The notes beneath the pieces are model-generated. The model did no database searches and had not been told where the DNA came from. It saw only the letters and a list, made by a program, of their open reading frames with translations. DNA of 50,532 nt from an uncultured Caulobacter sp. (GTDB lineage Bacteria > Pseudomonadota > Alphaproteobacteria > Caulobacterales > Caulobacteraceae), in the NCBI RefSeq assembly GCF_937900395.1, contig NZ_CALCDX010000218.1:1-50532 (forward strand). The letters are read 5' to 3'. The translations under genes and the position numbers were made by a program. Positions 25,101-32,421 of the stretch are shown piece by piece; within the stretch, counting starts at the first letter, position 1; each line of letters begins with the position of its first letter.

Positions 25101-25578
25101 GATGTGCGGCATGGTCCGCCGCCGGCAGGAGCGCGCTTCGCAGAGCGGCGAGAAGTTCGCCTTCGTCTCCCTGTCGGATCCGACAGGCGAGTACGAGGTG
25201 CTGTTCCCGCCAGAGTCCCTTCGCAAGTGTCGCGACGTGCTGGAGCCGGGCAAGGCGGTGGCCATCAAGGTCCGCGCCAAGGCGCGCGATGGCGAGGTCC
25301 GCTTCTTCGGCGACGACGCCGAGCCGATCGAAAAGGCGATCGAGAATGTGGTGGCGGGCCTGCGCGTACACCTGTCGCCCTCCGCCGCCGAGATCGATGC
25401 GCTCAAGCGCCGGCTGGAGCCGGCTCAGTCCCAGAAGGGGGGCGAGGTCACCTTCGTCGCGGCGATCAGCGGGGGGCGTGAGATCGAGCTCCGGTTGCCT
25501 GGACGCTACAGCCTCGATGCCGCTCTGCGCGGAGCCTTGAAGACCGCGCCGGGCGTTGCGCTGCTGGAGGATGTATAG
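22147..25578 (+). CDS. dnaE: DNA polymerase III subunit alpha
   Basis: The replicative polymerase subunit. The 1143-residue product has an N-terminal PHP domain ([15 protein letters not shown], about residues 9-280), palm and fingers with the catalytic MPDFDVDFC (Asp404 and Asp406), the [14 protein letters not shown] segment, a helix-hairpin-helix region near [22 protein letters not shown], and a C-terminal OB fold (about 980-1070). It lacks features of the error-prone DnaE2. ATG 22147 follows GGAGGA at about 22135-22140; the frame continues upstream into sidA but without family character. A small A/T-rich hairpin overlaps the stop (25575-25592). Confidence 0.96.
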   Translation: [1143 protein letters not shown]

Positions 25579-25592
25579 GAAAATATTCCTAT
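25575..25592 (+). terminator. weak hairpin at the end of dnaE
   Basis: ATAGGAA (25575-25581) pairs perfectly with TTCCTAT (25586-25592) around an AATA loop, followed by TCTTG. The stem is short and A/T-rich, and the T-run is poor, so it is at most a weak terminator; the following 146 bases before the methyltransferase contain no other clear signal. Confidence 0.3.
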
Positions 25593-25738
25593 TCTTGTGC
25601 AAGGGACGAAGCGGCTGGACGATCGATATGCAGGGTTCGGGTTATGGGCTTGGCTTTTGAGATTCCTGTCAGCGACGCGGGCCAAGAGAGCTCGGTTTTG
25701 GATCGCGCGGGCGATCGCGCTGATGTGTTTGTCCGATC

Positions 25739-26371
25739 ATGAAGCCGCCCGCCAGCCATGCGGAGCAAGTGGTCGGTTATGACGACGCGACATTGCTGTT
25801 CTATGCCGAGCAGGCTCAAACCTACGCCGCCACCGCGCGCGATGGTCCAAGTCGGCTCCTCGAAGGGTTTCTGAAGCGACTTCACCCCGGCGCACGCATT
25901 CTGGAGCTCGGTTGCGGGGACGGCCGCGACAGTGAGGCCATGCTGGCGCTCGGCTTCCACGTGGATCCCACGGATGGCGTAGAGGCTATGGCCCGACAGG
26001 CCGAGGCCAGGCTGGGGCGTCCCGTGCGCGTGATGCGCTTCGATCAGTTGGATGATCTGGACGCCTATGATGGTGTGTGGGCCAATGCGAGCCTGCTGCA
26101 TGCGCCCGGACCGGCGCTTCCCGATATCCTGTCGCGGATCTTCCGGGCCCTGAAACCGGGCGGACTTCACGTTGGGACCTATAAGGCCGGCGATACGGAC
26201 GGGCGTGACGGCCTAGGCCGCTACTTCAACTATCCATCGGCCGAGGCGCTTGAGGCCGCCTACCGCGCCTCGGCGGATTGGGAGGCCATATCCATTCAGC
26301 GCTATGCTGGCGGCGACTATCTGGGCGGACAGCGGCCGTGGCTGGCTGTCACGGCGCGTCGATCCGGCTGA
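25739..26371 (+). CDS. class I SAM-dependent methyltransferase
   Basis: A 210-residue Rossmann-fold methyltransferase of unknown substrate. Motif I is ILELGCGDGRDSEAML (about residues 54-69), the acidic end of strand 2 is HVDPTDGVEAM, and motif IV/post-IV reads YDGVWANASLLHAP with FRALKPGGLHVGTYK. The start ATG at 25739 lacks a strong ribosome-binding site. A 32-codon frame (25644-25742) ends in an ATGA overlap with this start and could couple translation. The gene converges on the HAD phosphatase gene 12 bases away. Such UbiE/Tellurite-type methyltransferases cannot be assigned a substrate from sequence by eye. Confidence 0.85.
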   Translation: MKPPASHAEQVVGYDDATLLFYAEQAQTYAATARDGPSRLLEGFLKRLHPGARILELGCGDGRDSEAMLALGFHVDPTDGVEAMARQAEARLGRPVRVMRFDQLDDLDAYDGVWANASLLHAPGPALPDILSRIFRALKPGGLHVGTYKAGDTDGRDGLGRYFNYPSAEALEAAYRASADWEAISIQRYAGGDYLGGQRPWLAVTARRSG

Positions 26372-26383
26372 GGACCGGCGTTC

Positions 26384-27040
26384 TTACCACGCCGCGGCGC
26401 GTCCATTCATCAGCCCAGCCCGGAACAGCCGGCGCTCCGCCGCCTTGCCGCCTTTGACGATCACCGGCTTGTCGGCGGCGCGCAGGATGGGCAGGTCGTC
26501 CAGGCTGTCGGTATAGGCGTAGGCCCAGCGGGCGCCATGGCCGGCCTCGGCCAAGGCCTGGCACTTGCGTTGGTTGCGGCAGTGGATGTTGGCGATCCAG
26601 CCGCCGAGGCCGGGCTTGAGCGAAGTGCCCAGCACGTCCACACGTCGATCCAGCGTGCGCAGCAGCGCGCTAGCGAGGCAGGTCGGCGCGGCCGTGACGA
26701 CGACGACCCGGTCGCCGGCCGCCACGTGGCCGTCTAGCGCCGCCAAGGCCTGTGGCTTCCAGGCCAGGCCGCAGCGTTTTTGAGCGAAGGCTCGGGCGAA
26801 GTCGTCGCAGGAGGCCATCAGTTGTTGTTCCGACAGGCCCGCCGTGGCGATCCAGAGCAGGATCGAAGCGCCCGTGCGGCGCGTGAAGGGCAGGGCCACC
26901 ATCGGAACCGCCACCGGCGCGACGGCGAGGGTCGCCATCAGGCGCAGCGGCGATCGCTTGGCGCGCTCCCACAGCCACAGGGCCGTGGAGTCGCCGTTCA
27001 GCAGCGTGCCGTCCATGTCGAACACCGCGAGCATCGCCAT
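26384..27040 (-). CDS. HAD-superfamily phosphatase (HAD-IB, phosphoserine-phosphatase-like)
   Basis: The first HAD motif is FDMDGTLLNGDS, with nucleophile Asp8 and acid/base Asp10 from the chosen start. Motif II is VVVVTAAPTC with a conserved Thr, and motif IV is the YTDSLDDLPIL segment carrying the metal-binding acids. The product has 218 residues with a helical cap containing a hydrophobic stretch at about 30-60. This is the HAD-IB type seen in phosphoserine phosphatase and phosphatidylglycerophosphate phosphatase-C relatives; the hydrophobic cap hints at a lipid or membrane-associated substrate, which is inference. ATG 27040 is preferred over the GTG at 27052, because a GGAGG lies immediately upstream of that GTG. 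Confidence 0.82.
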   Translation of the reverse strand: MAMLAVFDMDGTLLNGDSTALWLWERAKRSPLRLMATLAVAPVAVPMVALPFTRRTGASILLWIATAGLSEQQLMASCDDFARAFAQKRCGLAWKPQALAALDGHVAAGDRVVVVTAAPTCLASALLRTLDRRVDVLGTSLKPGLGGWIANIHCRNQRKCQALAEAGHGARWAYAYTDSLDDLPILRAADKPVIVKGGKAAERRLFRAGLMNGRAAAW

Positions 27041-27381
27041 TCCCCGTCTCACCTCCGTCAGTGAGCCACGGCGAAGTGGAAGATTTGCGACAACGTCCTA
27101 TGTCCCTGTGGACAAGAACGCCCCCGCCGCGGGCTCCTGACTTCAGGACGACGTCGACGAGCGACCGCCTCAAGCCCTGGGCGATCATATTTCACCTGGA
27201 CCCAAGTGATGCGCGGGCTTGCTTTTTCACTCCGCAGCGACTATTTGCGCGGCCATTCCACACGTGGACGTTCGGCAGCGCCGGGGAGACATCCCGACGA
27301 CGCCGTTCCGGTCCCGCCTTCAGAATGGTCTGAAGCGGGGGTGTCCACGGAGGTTCAACCGGAAGAAGGATCAAAGGCCCA
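27041..27381 (+). promoter_or_regulatory. rpsB promoter and structured leader
   Basis: This gap separates the HAD gene from rpsB. A candidate promoter is TTGCTT (27219-27224), a 16-base spacer and CTATTT (27241-27246). Downstream, CGTGGAC (27263-27269) can pair with GTCCACG (27343-27349), enclosing a strong hairpin: CCCGCCTTCAGA (27313-27324) with TCTGAAGCGGG from 27329, a single bulged C and an ATGG loop. A structured leader of this kind fits the autoregulation by protein S2 known for rpsB mRNAs, but the match to that motif was not computed. Bases 27053-27210 hold nothing recognisable. Confidence 0.55.
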
Positions 27382-28188
27382 ATGGCTCTTCCCGAATTCT
27401 CCATGCGTCAGCTCCTGGAAGCCGGCGCTCACTTCGGTCACCAGACGCACCGCTGGAACCCGAAGATGGACCGCTACATCTTCGGTTCGCGCTCGAACAT
27501 CCACATCATCGACCTGTCGCAGACGATCCCGCTGCTGCACCAAGCCCTGGTGAAGGTCCGTGAAGTCGCCGCCGCCGGCGGTCGCGTGCTGTTCGTCGGC
27601 ACCAAGCGCCAAGCCAGCGACCCGGTCGCCACGGCCGCCAAGCGCTGCGCCCAGTACTACGTGAACCACCGCTGGCTCGGCGGCACCCTGACCAACTGGC
27701 GCACCGTCTCGGGCTCGATCGCCCGCCTGCGCGAGCTGGAAGGCGTCCTGGCCGGCGAAGCCCAAGGCCGTTCCAAGAAGGAACTGCTGCAGCTGACCCG
27801 CGAGCGCGACAAGCTGGAACTGTCGCTGGGCGGCATCAAGGACATGGGCGGCATCCCCGACATCATGTTCGTGATCGACACTAACAAGGAAGCGATCGCG
27901 ATCCTGGAAGCCCGCAAGCTGAACATCCCGGTCGTCGCCATCCTCGACACCAACTGCGATCCGGACGGCATCACCTATCCGATCCCGGGCAACGACGACG
28001 CCGCCCGCGCTCTGCAGCTGTACTGCGACCTGATCGCCGACGCCGTCCTGGACGGCCTGGCCGCCGGTCAAGCCGCCGCTGGCGTGGACCTGGGCGCCTC
28101 GGTCGCTCCGGTCGAGCCGGCCCTGGCCCGCGAACTGGCTCCGGAAGCTCCGGCCGCCGAAGCGGCTCCGGAATCGGCCGAAGGCTGA
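27382..28188 (+). CDS. rpsB: 30S ribosomal protein S2
   Basis: S2 binds late in small-subunit assembly and links S1 to the ribosome. The N-terminus MRQLLEAGAHFGHQTHRWNP is the classical S2 signature, and GGTLTNWRTV and VIDTNKEAIAILEARKLNIPVVAI.DTNCDPDG.TYPIPGNDDA follow. At 268 residues it is longer than E. coli S2 because of an Ala/Pro/Glu-rich C-terminal tail of about 35 residues. It is the first gene of the rpsB-tsf unit. Codon use is strongly biased toward C-ending codons, as expected for a highly expressed gene. Confidence 0.98.
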   Translation: MALPEFSMRQLLEAGAHFGHQTHRWNPKMDRYIFGSRSNIHIIDLSQTIPLLHQALVKVREVAAAGGRVLFVGTKRQASDPVATAAKRCAQYYVNHRWLGGTLTNWRTVSGSIARLRELEGVLAGEAQGRSKKELLQLTRERDKLELSLGGIKDMGGIPDIMFVIDTNKEAIAILEARKLNIPVVAILDTNCDPDGITYPIPGNDDAARALQLYCDLIADAVLDGLAAGQAAAGVDLGASVAPVEPALARELAPEAPAAEAAPESAEG

Positions 28189-28338
28189 TTTCCAACGTGT
28201 TCCCGGCCGGGCGGTCGCCCGGCGCGGGGACCGTCGCGACCCTGACACGGGACCGAGCTAATAAGCTCGGTCCCTACTCGTTATCGATTTGGCGGGCTAA
28301 AAGCCCGGTCGCTAACCGTTTGAATCTGGAGATATTCG
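28189..28338 (+). promoter_or_regulatory. rpsB-tsf spacer with three hairpins
   Basis: Three perfect stems occur in 150 bases: CCGGGC/GCCCGG (28207-28222), an 11-bp stem GGGACCGAGCT/AGCTCGGTCCC with an AATA loop (28249-28274), and CGGGCT/AGCCCG with an AAA loop (28293-28307). None is followed by a long T-run. They are placed to act as a partial terminator or processing site setting the S2 to EF-Ts ratio, as hairpins in this spacer do in other bacteria. GGAG precedes the tsf ATG. Confidence 0.6.
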
Positions 28339-29277
28339 ATGGCTGAGATCACCGCCGCCCTCGTCAAGGAACTGCGCGAAAAGTCCGGCGTCGGCATGAT
28401 GGACTGCAAGAAGGCGCTGGCTGAGAACAACGGCGACATCGAAGCCTCCATCGATTGGCTGCGCGCCAAGGGTCTGTCCAAGGCCGCCAAGAAGGCCGAC
28501 CGCGCCGCCGCTGAAGGTCTGGTGGCCATCGCGACCGCCGAGCAAGGCGCTGGCGAAACCGCCACGGCCGTCGAAGTGAACGCCGAAACCGACTTCGTGT
28601 CGCGTAACGACCTGTTCCAGACCGCCGCCCGTCAGATCGCCGGCGCCGCCATCGGCACTGACGGCTCGGTCGACGCCATCACCGCCGCCAAGCTGGCCGG
28701 TGGCGAGACCGTGCAGGACCACCTGACCAACCTGATCGCCACGATCGGCGAGAACATGATGGTGCGTCGCGCCGCTAAGTGGACCGTCGAGAGCGGCGTC
28801 GTCGCCTCGTACATCCACAACGCCACCGCGCCGGACCTCGGCCGCATCGGCGTGCTGGTCGCCATCGAGTCGACCGGCGACAAGGCCGCCCTGCGCGAGC
28901 TGGGCCGCAAGATCGCCATGCACGTCGCCGCGACCTCGCCGCTGTCGCTGTCGCCGGACGATCTGGACCCGGCCGCCATCGAGCGTGAAAAGGCCGTGTT
29001 CACCGAACAGGCTCTGGAGTCGGGCAAGCCGCCGGCGGTCGTCGAGAAGATGATCGAAGGCCGCATCCGCAAGTTCCTGGAAGAAGTCGTGCTGCTGAAG
29101 CAAGCCTTCGTCATGAACCCGGACCAGACGGTCGAGCAGCTGGTCGCCGAGACCGCCAAGACCCTCGGCGCCCCGGTCGCGGTGAAGGGCTTCACCCGCC
29201 TCGCCCTGGGCGAAGGCGTCGAAAAGAAGCAAGACGACTTCGCCGCCGAAGTCGCTTCGATGACCGGCCAAGGCTAA
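28339..29277 (+). CDS. tsf: translation elongation factor Ts
   Basis: EF-Ts recharges EF-Tu by exchanging GDP for GTP. The N-terminal UBA-like domain carries LVKELREKSGVGMMDCKKAL, the family signature. The core follows (AVEVNAETDFVSRN), with a dimerisation/coiled-coil region and a C-terminal module. At 312 residues it is somewhat longer than E. coli EF-Ts (about 283), which is normal for alphaproteobacteria. A strong terminator follows, so pyrH needs its own promoter. Confidence 0.98.
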   Translation: MAEITAALVKELREKSGVGMMDCKKALAENNGDIEASIDWLRAKGLSKAAKKADRAAAEGLVAIATAEQGAGETATAVEVNAETDFVSRNDLFQTAARQIAGAAIGTDGSVDAITAAKLAGGETVQDHLTNLIATIGENMMVRRAAKWTVESGVVASYIHNATAPDLGRIGVLVAIESTGDKAALRELGRKIAMHVAATSPLSLSPDDLDPAAIEREKAVFTEQALESGKPPAVVEKMIEGRIRKFLEEVVLLKQAFVMNPDQTVEQLVAETAKTLGAPVAVKGFTRLALGEGVEKKQDDFAAEVASMTGQG

Positions 29278-29317
29278 GGCTGCCGTCGGACGCCGCTCGG
29301 CGCCCGACAGACATTCA

Positions 29318-29356
29318 GGGCGCGGCGCGTCTAGACGCGCGCCGCGCCCTTTTTGC
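29318..29356 (+). terminator. Rho-independent terminator after tsf
   Basis: GGGCGCGGCGCGTCT from 29318 pairs with AGACGCGCGCCGCGCCC ending at about 29349 with a two-base bulge, followed by TTTTTG. A second, imperfect stem (GTCGG..CGCCG with CGGCG..CCGAC, about 29285-29307) precedes it. Together they end the rpsB-tsf transcript. Confidence 0.88.
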
Positions 29357-29383
29357 GCCCGCCGACCTGGCTCGCTAGGCCGG

Positions 29384-29439
29384 TTGGCAAAACACATCTC
29401 AGTTCTGTACAACGCACGTAATGTGCGTGCCGACGACTC
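29384..29439 (+). promoter_or_regulatory. candidate pyrH promoter with inverted repeat and CcrM site
   Basis: TTGGCAA (29384-29390) and TGTACAAC (29406-29413), spaced by 15 bases, resemble the Caulobacter housekeeping promoter (TTGACGS, then GCTANAWC). The next bases form an inverted repeat, ACGCAC-GTAAT-GTGCGT (29412-29428), at the expected transcription start. GACTC (29435-29439) is a GANTC CcrM methylation motif 15 bases before pyrH. The promoter call is by eye. Confidence 0.5.
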
Positions 29440-29453
29440 AGGAATAGCGGTCC

Positions 29454-30197
29454 ATGTCCGATACCAGCGCGCCCCAGAAATATCGTCGCATCCTGCTCAA
29501 GGTGTCCGGCGAGGTCCTGATGGGCGAGACGCCGTACGGCATCGATACCAACACCGTCCAATCCGTCGCTGAAGATGTCGCCGAGATCGTGCGCTCGGGC
29601 GTCGAGCTGTGCCTGGTGATCGGCGGCGGCAACATCTTCCGCGGCATGGCCGGCGCGGCCAAGGGCATGGAGCGCTCCAGCGCCGACTATATGGGCATGC
29701 TGGCCACGGTGATGAACGCCCTGGCCATGCAGGACGCTCTTGAGCGGATCGGCGTCCAGACGCGCGTGCAGTCGGCCATCCCGATGGCTACGGTCTGCGA
29801 GCCCTATATCCGCCGCCGCGCCCAGCGCCACCTCGAGAAGGGCCGTGTGGTGATCTTCGCCGCCGGCACCGGCAACCCGTTCTTCACCACCGACACCGCC
29901 GCCGCCCTCCGCGCGGCCGAGATGCAGTGTGACGCCCTGTTCAAGGGCACCAGCGTCGATGGCGTCTACACGGCCGATCCCAAGAAGGATCCGAAGGCCG
30001 AACGCTATGACCGCCTGACCTATATGGACGTCCTGGCCAAGGACCTGCGGGTCATGGACGCCTCGGCCGTGGCGCTCATGCGCGACAGCAACATTCCGAT
30101 CGTGGTCTTCTCGATCAAGGGACGCGGCAACCTGCTGAACGTCCTGCGAGGCGAGGGCACCCACACCGTGGTCGCCAGCGACCGCGCCGCCGCCTAG
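29454..30197 (+). CDS. pyrH: UMP kinase
   Basis: PyrH phosphorylates UMP to UDP and belongs to the amino-acid-kinase fold, unlike eukaryotic UMP kinases. The 247-residue product begins with YRRILLKVSGEVLMG, then has VIGGGNIFRG, DYMGMLATVMNALAMQDAL, FAAGTGNPFFTTDTAAALRAAE, and KGTSVDGVYTADPKKDP, all typical. UDP feeds peptidoglycan and lipid A precursors made by genes downstream. It starts the second half of the translation-envelope block, and frr follows after 25 bases. Confidence 0.97.
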   Translation: MSDTSAPQKYRRILLKVSGEVLMGETPYGIDTNTVQSVAEDVAEIVRSGVELCLVIGGGNIFRGMAGAAKGMERSSADYMGMLATVMNALAMQDALERIGVQTRVQSAIPMATVCEPYIRRRAQRHLEKGRVVIFAAGTGNPFFTTDTAAALRAAEMQCDALFKGTSVDGVYTADPKKDPKAERYDRLTYMDVLAKDLRVMDASAVALMRDSNIPIVVFSIKGRGNLLNVLRGEGTHTVVASDRAAA

Positions 30198-30222
30198 ATT
30201 TCGAAAAAGCGAGGAGAGCCTC

Positions 30223-30789
30223 ATGGCCGCCGCCGAAAAACCCGTCCTGTCGCGCTATCGCGATCGCATGGACAAGGCCGTCGCCGCTCTGAAGGAAGAG
30301 TTCGGCAGCCTGCGCACCGGCCGCGCCTCGGCCAGCATTCTGGATCAGGTGATGGTCGAGACCTACGGCTCGACGACCCCGCTGAATGCGGTGGCTTCGG
30401 TCAGCGTGCCCGAGCCGCGGCAGATCAATGTCAGTGTCTGGGATCGCGGCGTCGTGGTCTCGGTGGAGAAGGCGATCCGCGCCTCGGGCCTGGGCCTAAA
30501 CCCGGTCGTCGAAGGTCAGAATCTGCGCATCCCGATCCCGCCGCTGACCGAGGAGCGCCGCAAGGATCTCCAGAAGATCGCCGGCAAGTACGCCGAGCAG
30601 CAGAAGATCGCCGTCCGCAACGTCCGTCGCGACGCCAACGACGACCTGAAGAAGGCCGAGAAGGACGGCGCGATCGCCGAGGACGAGCGCAAGAAGATGG
30701 AAACCGAGGTCCAGAAGCTGACCGACGAGGCCATCAAGCGCATCGACGAGGCCTTGAAAATCAAAGAGCAAGAGATCATGCAGGTCTGA
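30223..30789 (+). CDS. frr: ribosome recycling factor
   Basis: RRF, with EF-G, splits post-termination ribosomes. The 188-residue product matches the family length and shows RMDKAVAALKEEFGSLRTGRAS, the domain II stretch AVASVSVPEPRQINVSVWD, and the C-terminal long helix with LTEERRKDLQKIAGKYAEQQKIAVRNVRRDAND. GAGGAG precedes the ATG by about eight bases. The pyrH-frr order is near-universal in bacteria. Confidence 0.97.
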   Translation: MAAAEKPVLSRYRDRMDKAVAALKEEFGSLRTGRASASILDQVMVETYGSTTPLNAVASVSVPEPRQINVSVWDRGVVVSVEKAIRASGLGLNPVVEGQNLRIPIPPLTEERRKDLQKIAGKYAEQQKIAVRNVRRDANDDLKKAEKDGAIAEDERKKMETEVQKLTDEAIKRIDEALKIKEQEIMQV

Positions 30790-30836
30790 TCGCCCTTCCC
30801 ATCGCGTAGGGAGAGGACGAGGGAAGGTTGAAGCGG

Positions 30837-31616
30837 ATGTCGCCGACCACCGGCTTGCAGGACGTTTCGGCGCGCGCCGGGGGAGGCGCGCCCGAGCAAC
30901 GGCTGCACGTAGCCATTATCATGGATGGCAATGGCCGCTGGGCGAAGCAGCGGGGCATGCCGCGCGTCCTCGGCCATCGGGCCGGGGTCAACGCTCTGAA
31001 GCGCACCGTCGAGGGCGCTCAGGAGCAGAACGTCGGTGTGCTGACGGTCTTTGGTTTCTCGACCGAGAACTGGCGTCGCCCCGCCCAGGAAGTGTCCGAG
31101 CTGATGGGCCTGCTGAAGGCCTATGTGGAATCGGACCTCGAGCGGCTCGCCCGCGCGGGGGTCAGGGTCCGCATCATCGGTCGTCGGACCGGTCTGTCCG
31201 CCGACATCGCCGAGGTCATCGAGCGGGCCGAGAAGCGCACCGCGAACAACACCGAGTTCGTGCTCCAGGTGGCTTTCAACTATGGCGGTCAGGCCGACAT
31301 CACCGATGCGGCGCGCGCCTTCGCCGAGAAGGTGGCGCGGGGGGAGGCCAAGCCCGAGGACCTGACCGAGGAGACCTTTAGTCAGCTGTTGTCGACGGCG
31401 GCCGCGCCGCCGCCGGATTTGATTGTCCGCACCAGCGGCGAACGCCGCATTTCCAACTTCCTGCTCTGGGACTGCGCCTACGCCGAACTCGTGTTCCAGG
31501 ACGTGCTTTGGCCCGACTACGGGCCTGAAGCCCTGGCGGCCGCCATCGCCGAATATCGCCGTCGGGATCGACGCTATGGAGGGGTCGCGGCCGATGACGT
31601 CGCCGTCGCCGGCTAA
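30837..31616 (+). CDS. uppS: undecaprenyl diphosphate synthase (isoprenyl transferase)
   Basis: UppS adds eight isoprene units in cis configuration to farnesyl diphosphate, giving the lipid carrier for peptidoglycan and O-antigen. The catalytic motif HVAIIMDGNGRWAKQRG has Asp30, and later GFSTENWRRP, FNYGGQADI and DLIVRTSGERRISNFLLWDCAYAE match family regions. ATG 30837 (259 residues) has GAAGG about nine bases upstream and is preferred over the TTG at 30828. The last 23 bases overlap cdsA. Confidence 0.95.
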   Translation: MSPTTGLQDVSARAGGGAPEQRLHVAIIMDGNGRWAKQRGMPRVLGHRAGVNALKRTVEGAQEQNVGVLTVFGFSTENWRRPAQEVSELMGLLKAYVESDLERLARAGVRVRIIGRRTGLSADIAEVIERAEKRTANNTEFVLQVAFNYGGQADITDAARAFAEKVARGEAKPEDLTEETFSQLLSTAAAPPPDLIVRTSGERRISNFLLWDCAYAELVFQDVLWPDYGPEALAAAIAEYRRRDRRYGGVAADDVAVAG

Positions 31617-32421
31617 GCGCTTCAACTGGGGCAATCTTCGAATGCGTGTGGTCTCGGCCACCGTGCTCGTGCCTACGGTCGTGGCGGCCGTATGGCTGGG
31701 CGGCCCGTGGATTCTGGCCTTGGCCCTGATCTGTGTGGCGCTGCTGGCCCGGGAATGGGGCAAGATCAGCGCGCCCAAGGCCCCCCGCGCCGTGGGCGCC
31801 GTCGTCGGCGTCTTCTGCGCCGTCGCGGTGATCGGCGCCTTTCTGCATCAATTCTTCATCGCCTGGGCGGTCGTCGCGGTCGGCGCCTTCCTGGCCGGGC
31901 TGATCGCGCGCGGCGCCGTCGAGCGCCGCGCGGACGCGGCTTACGGCGTAGTCTACATCGCGCCCGCCGTCATCGCCCTGGTCTGGGTGCGCTCGCTGCC
32001 GGACGGCCTGTGGTGGACGCTGCTGCTGTTCGTGGTCACATGGTTCGCCGACATCTTCGCCTATGTGGCCGGCAGCATCCTGAAGGGGCCCAAGCTGTGG
32101 CCCCAGATTTCGCCCAACAAAACCTGGTCGGGCTTCGTCGGCGGGCTGGTGGCGGCGACGATCGGCGCCGTGCTGGTCGCCTATTTCGCCCAGCTGAAGC
32201 TCGTCTGGCCGGCGGCGGCGTTGGTGGGCTTTCTGGGGGGGCTGGCGACCATGGCCGGCGACCTTTGGGAATCGATGCTCAAGCGTCGCTTTGGCGTGAA
32301 GGACAGCGGCGACATCATTCCGGGCCACGGCGGTCTTCTGGACCGCGTCGATGGCCTGATGTTCGCGGCGATCGTCATCGCCGCCGTGCGTCTCGTCGAT
32401 CACTGGGGATGGGCGCATTGA
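31594..32421 (+). CDS. cdsA: phosphatidate cytidylyltransferase (CDP-diacylglycerol synthase)
   Basis: CdsA activates phosphatidic acid with CTP, the branch point for all membrane phospholipids. The 275-residue product has multiple membrane helices and ends with the family signature SMLKRRFGVKDSGDIIPGHG followed by GLLDRVDG. ATG 31594 follows GGAGGGG by about nine bases and lies inside the end of uppS; longer upstream frame is uppS in another phase. The dxr start lies within its last codons. Confidence 0.95.
   Translation: MTSPSPAKRFNWGNLRMRVVSATVLVPTVVAAVWLGGPWILALALICVALLAREWGKISAPKAPRAVGAVVGVFCAVAVIGAFLHQFFIAWAVVAVGAFLAGLIARGAVERRADAAYGVVYIAPAVIALVWVRSLPDGLWWTLLLFVVTWFADIFAYVAGSILKGPKLWPQISPNKTWSGFVGGLVAATIGAVLVAYFAQLKLVWPAAALVGFLGGLATMAGDLWESMLKRRFGVKDSGDIIPGHGGLLDRVDGLMFAAIVIAAVRLVDHWGWAH

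Noticed and set aside
25597..25782. 61-codon frame between dnaE and the methyltransferase
   Set aside because: It overlaps the methyltransferase start out of frame, lacks a ribosome-binding site and has no recognisable features.
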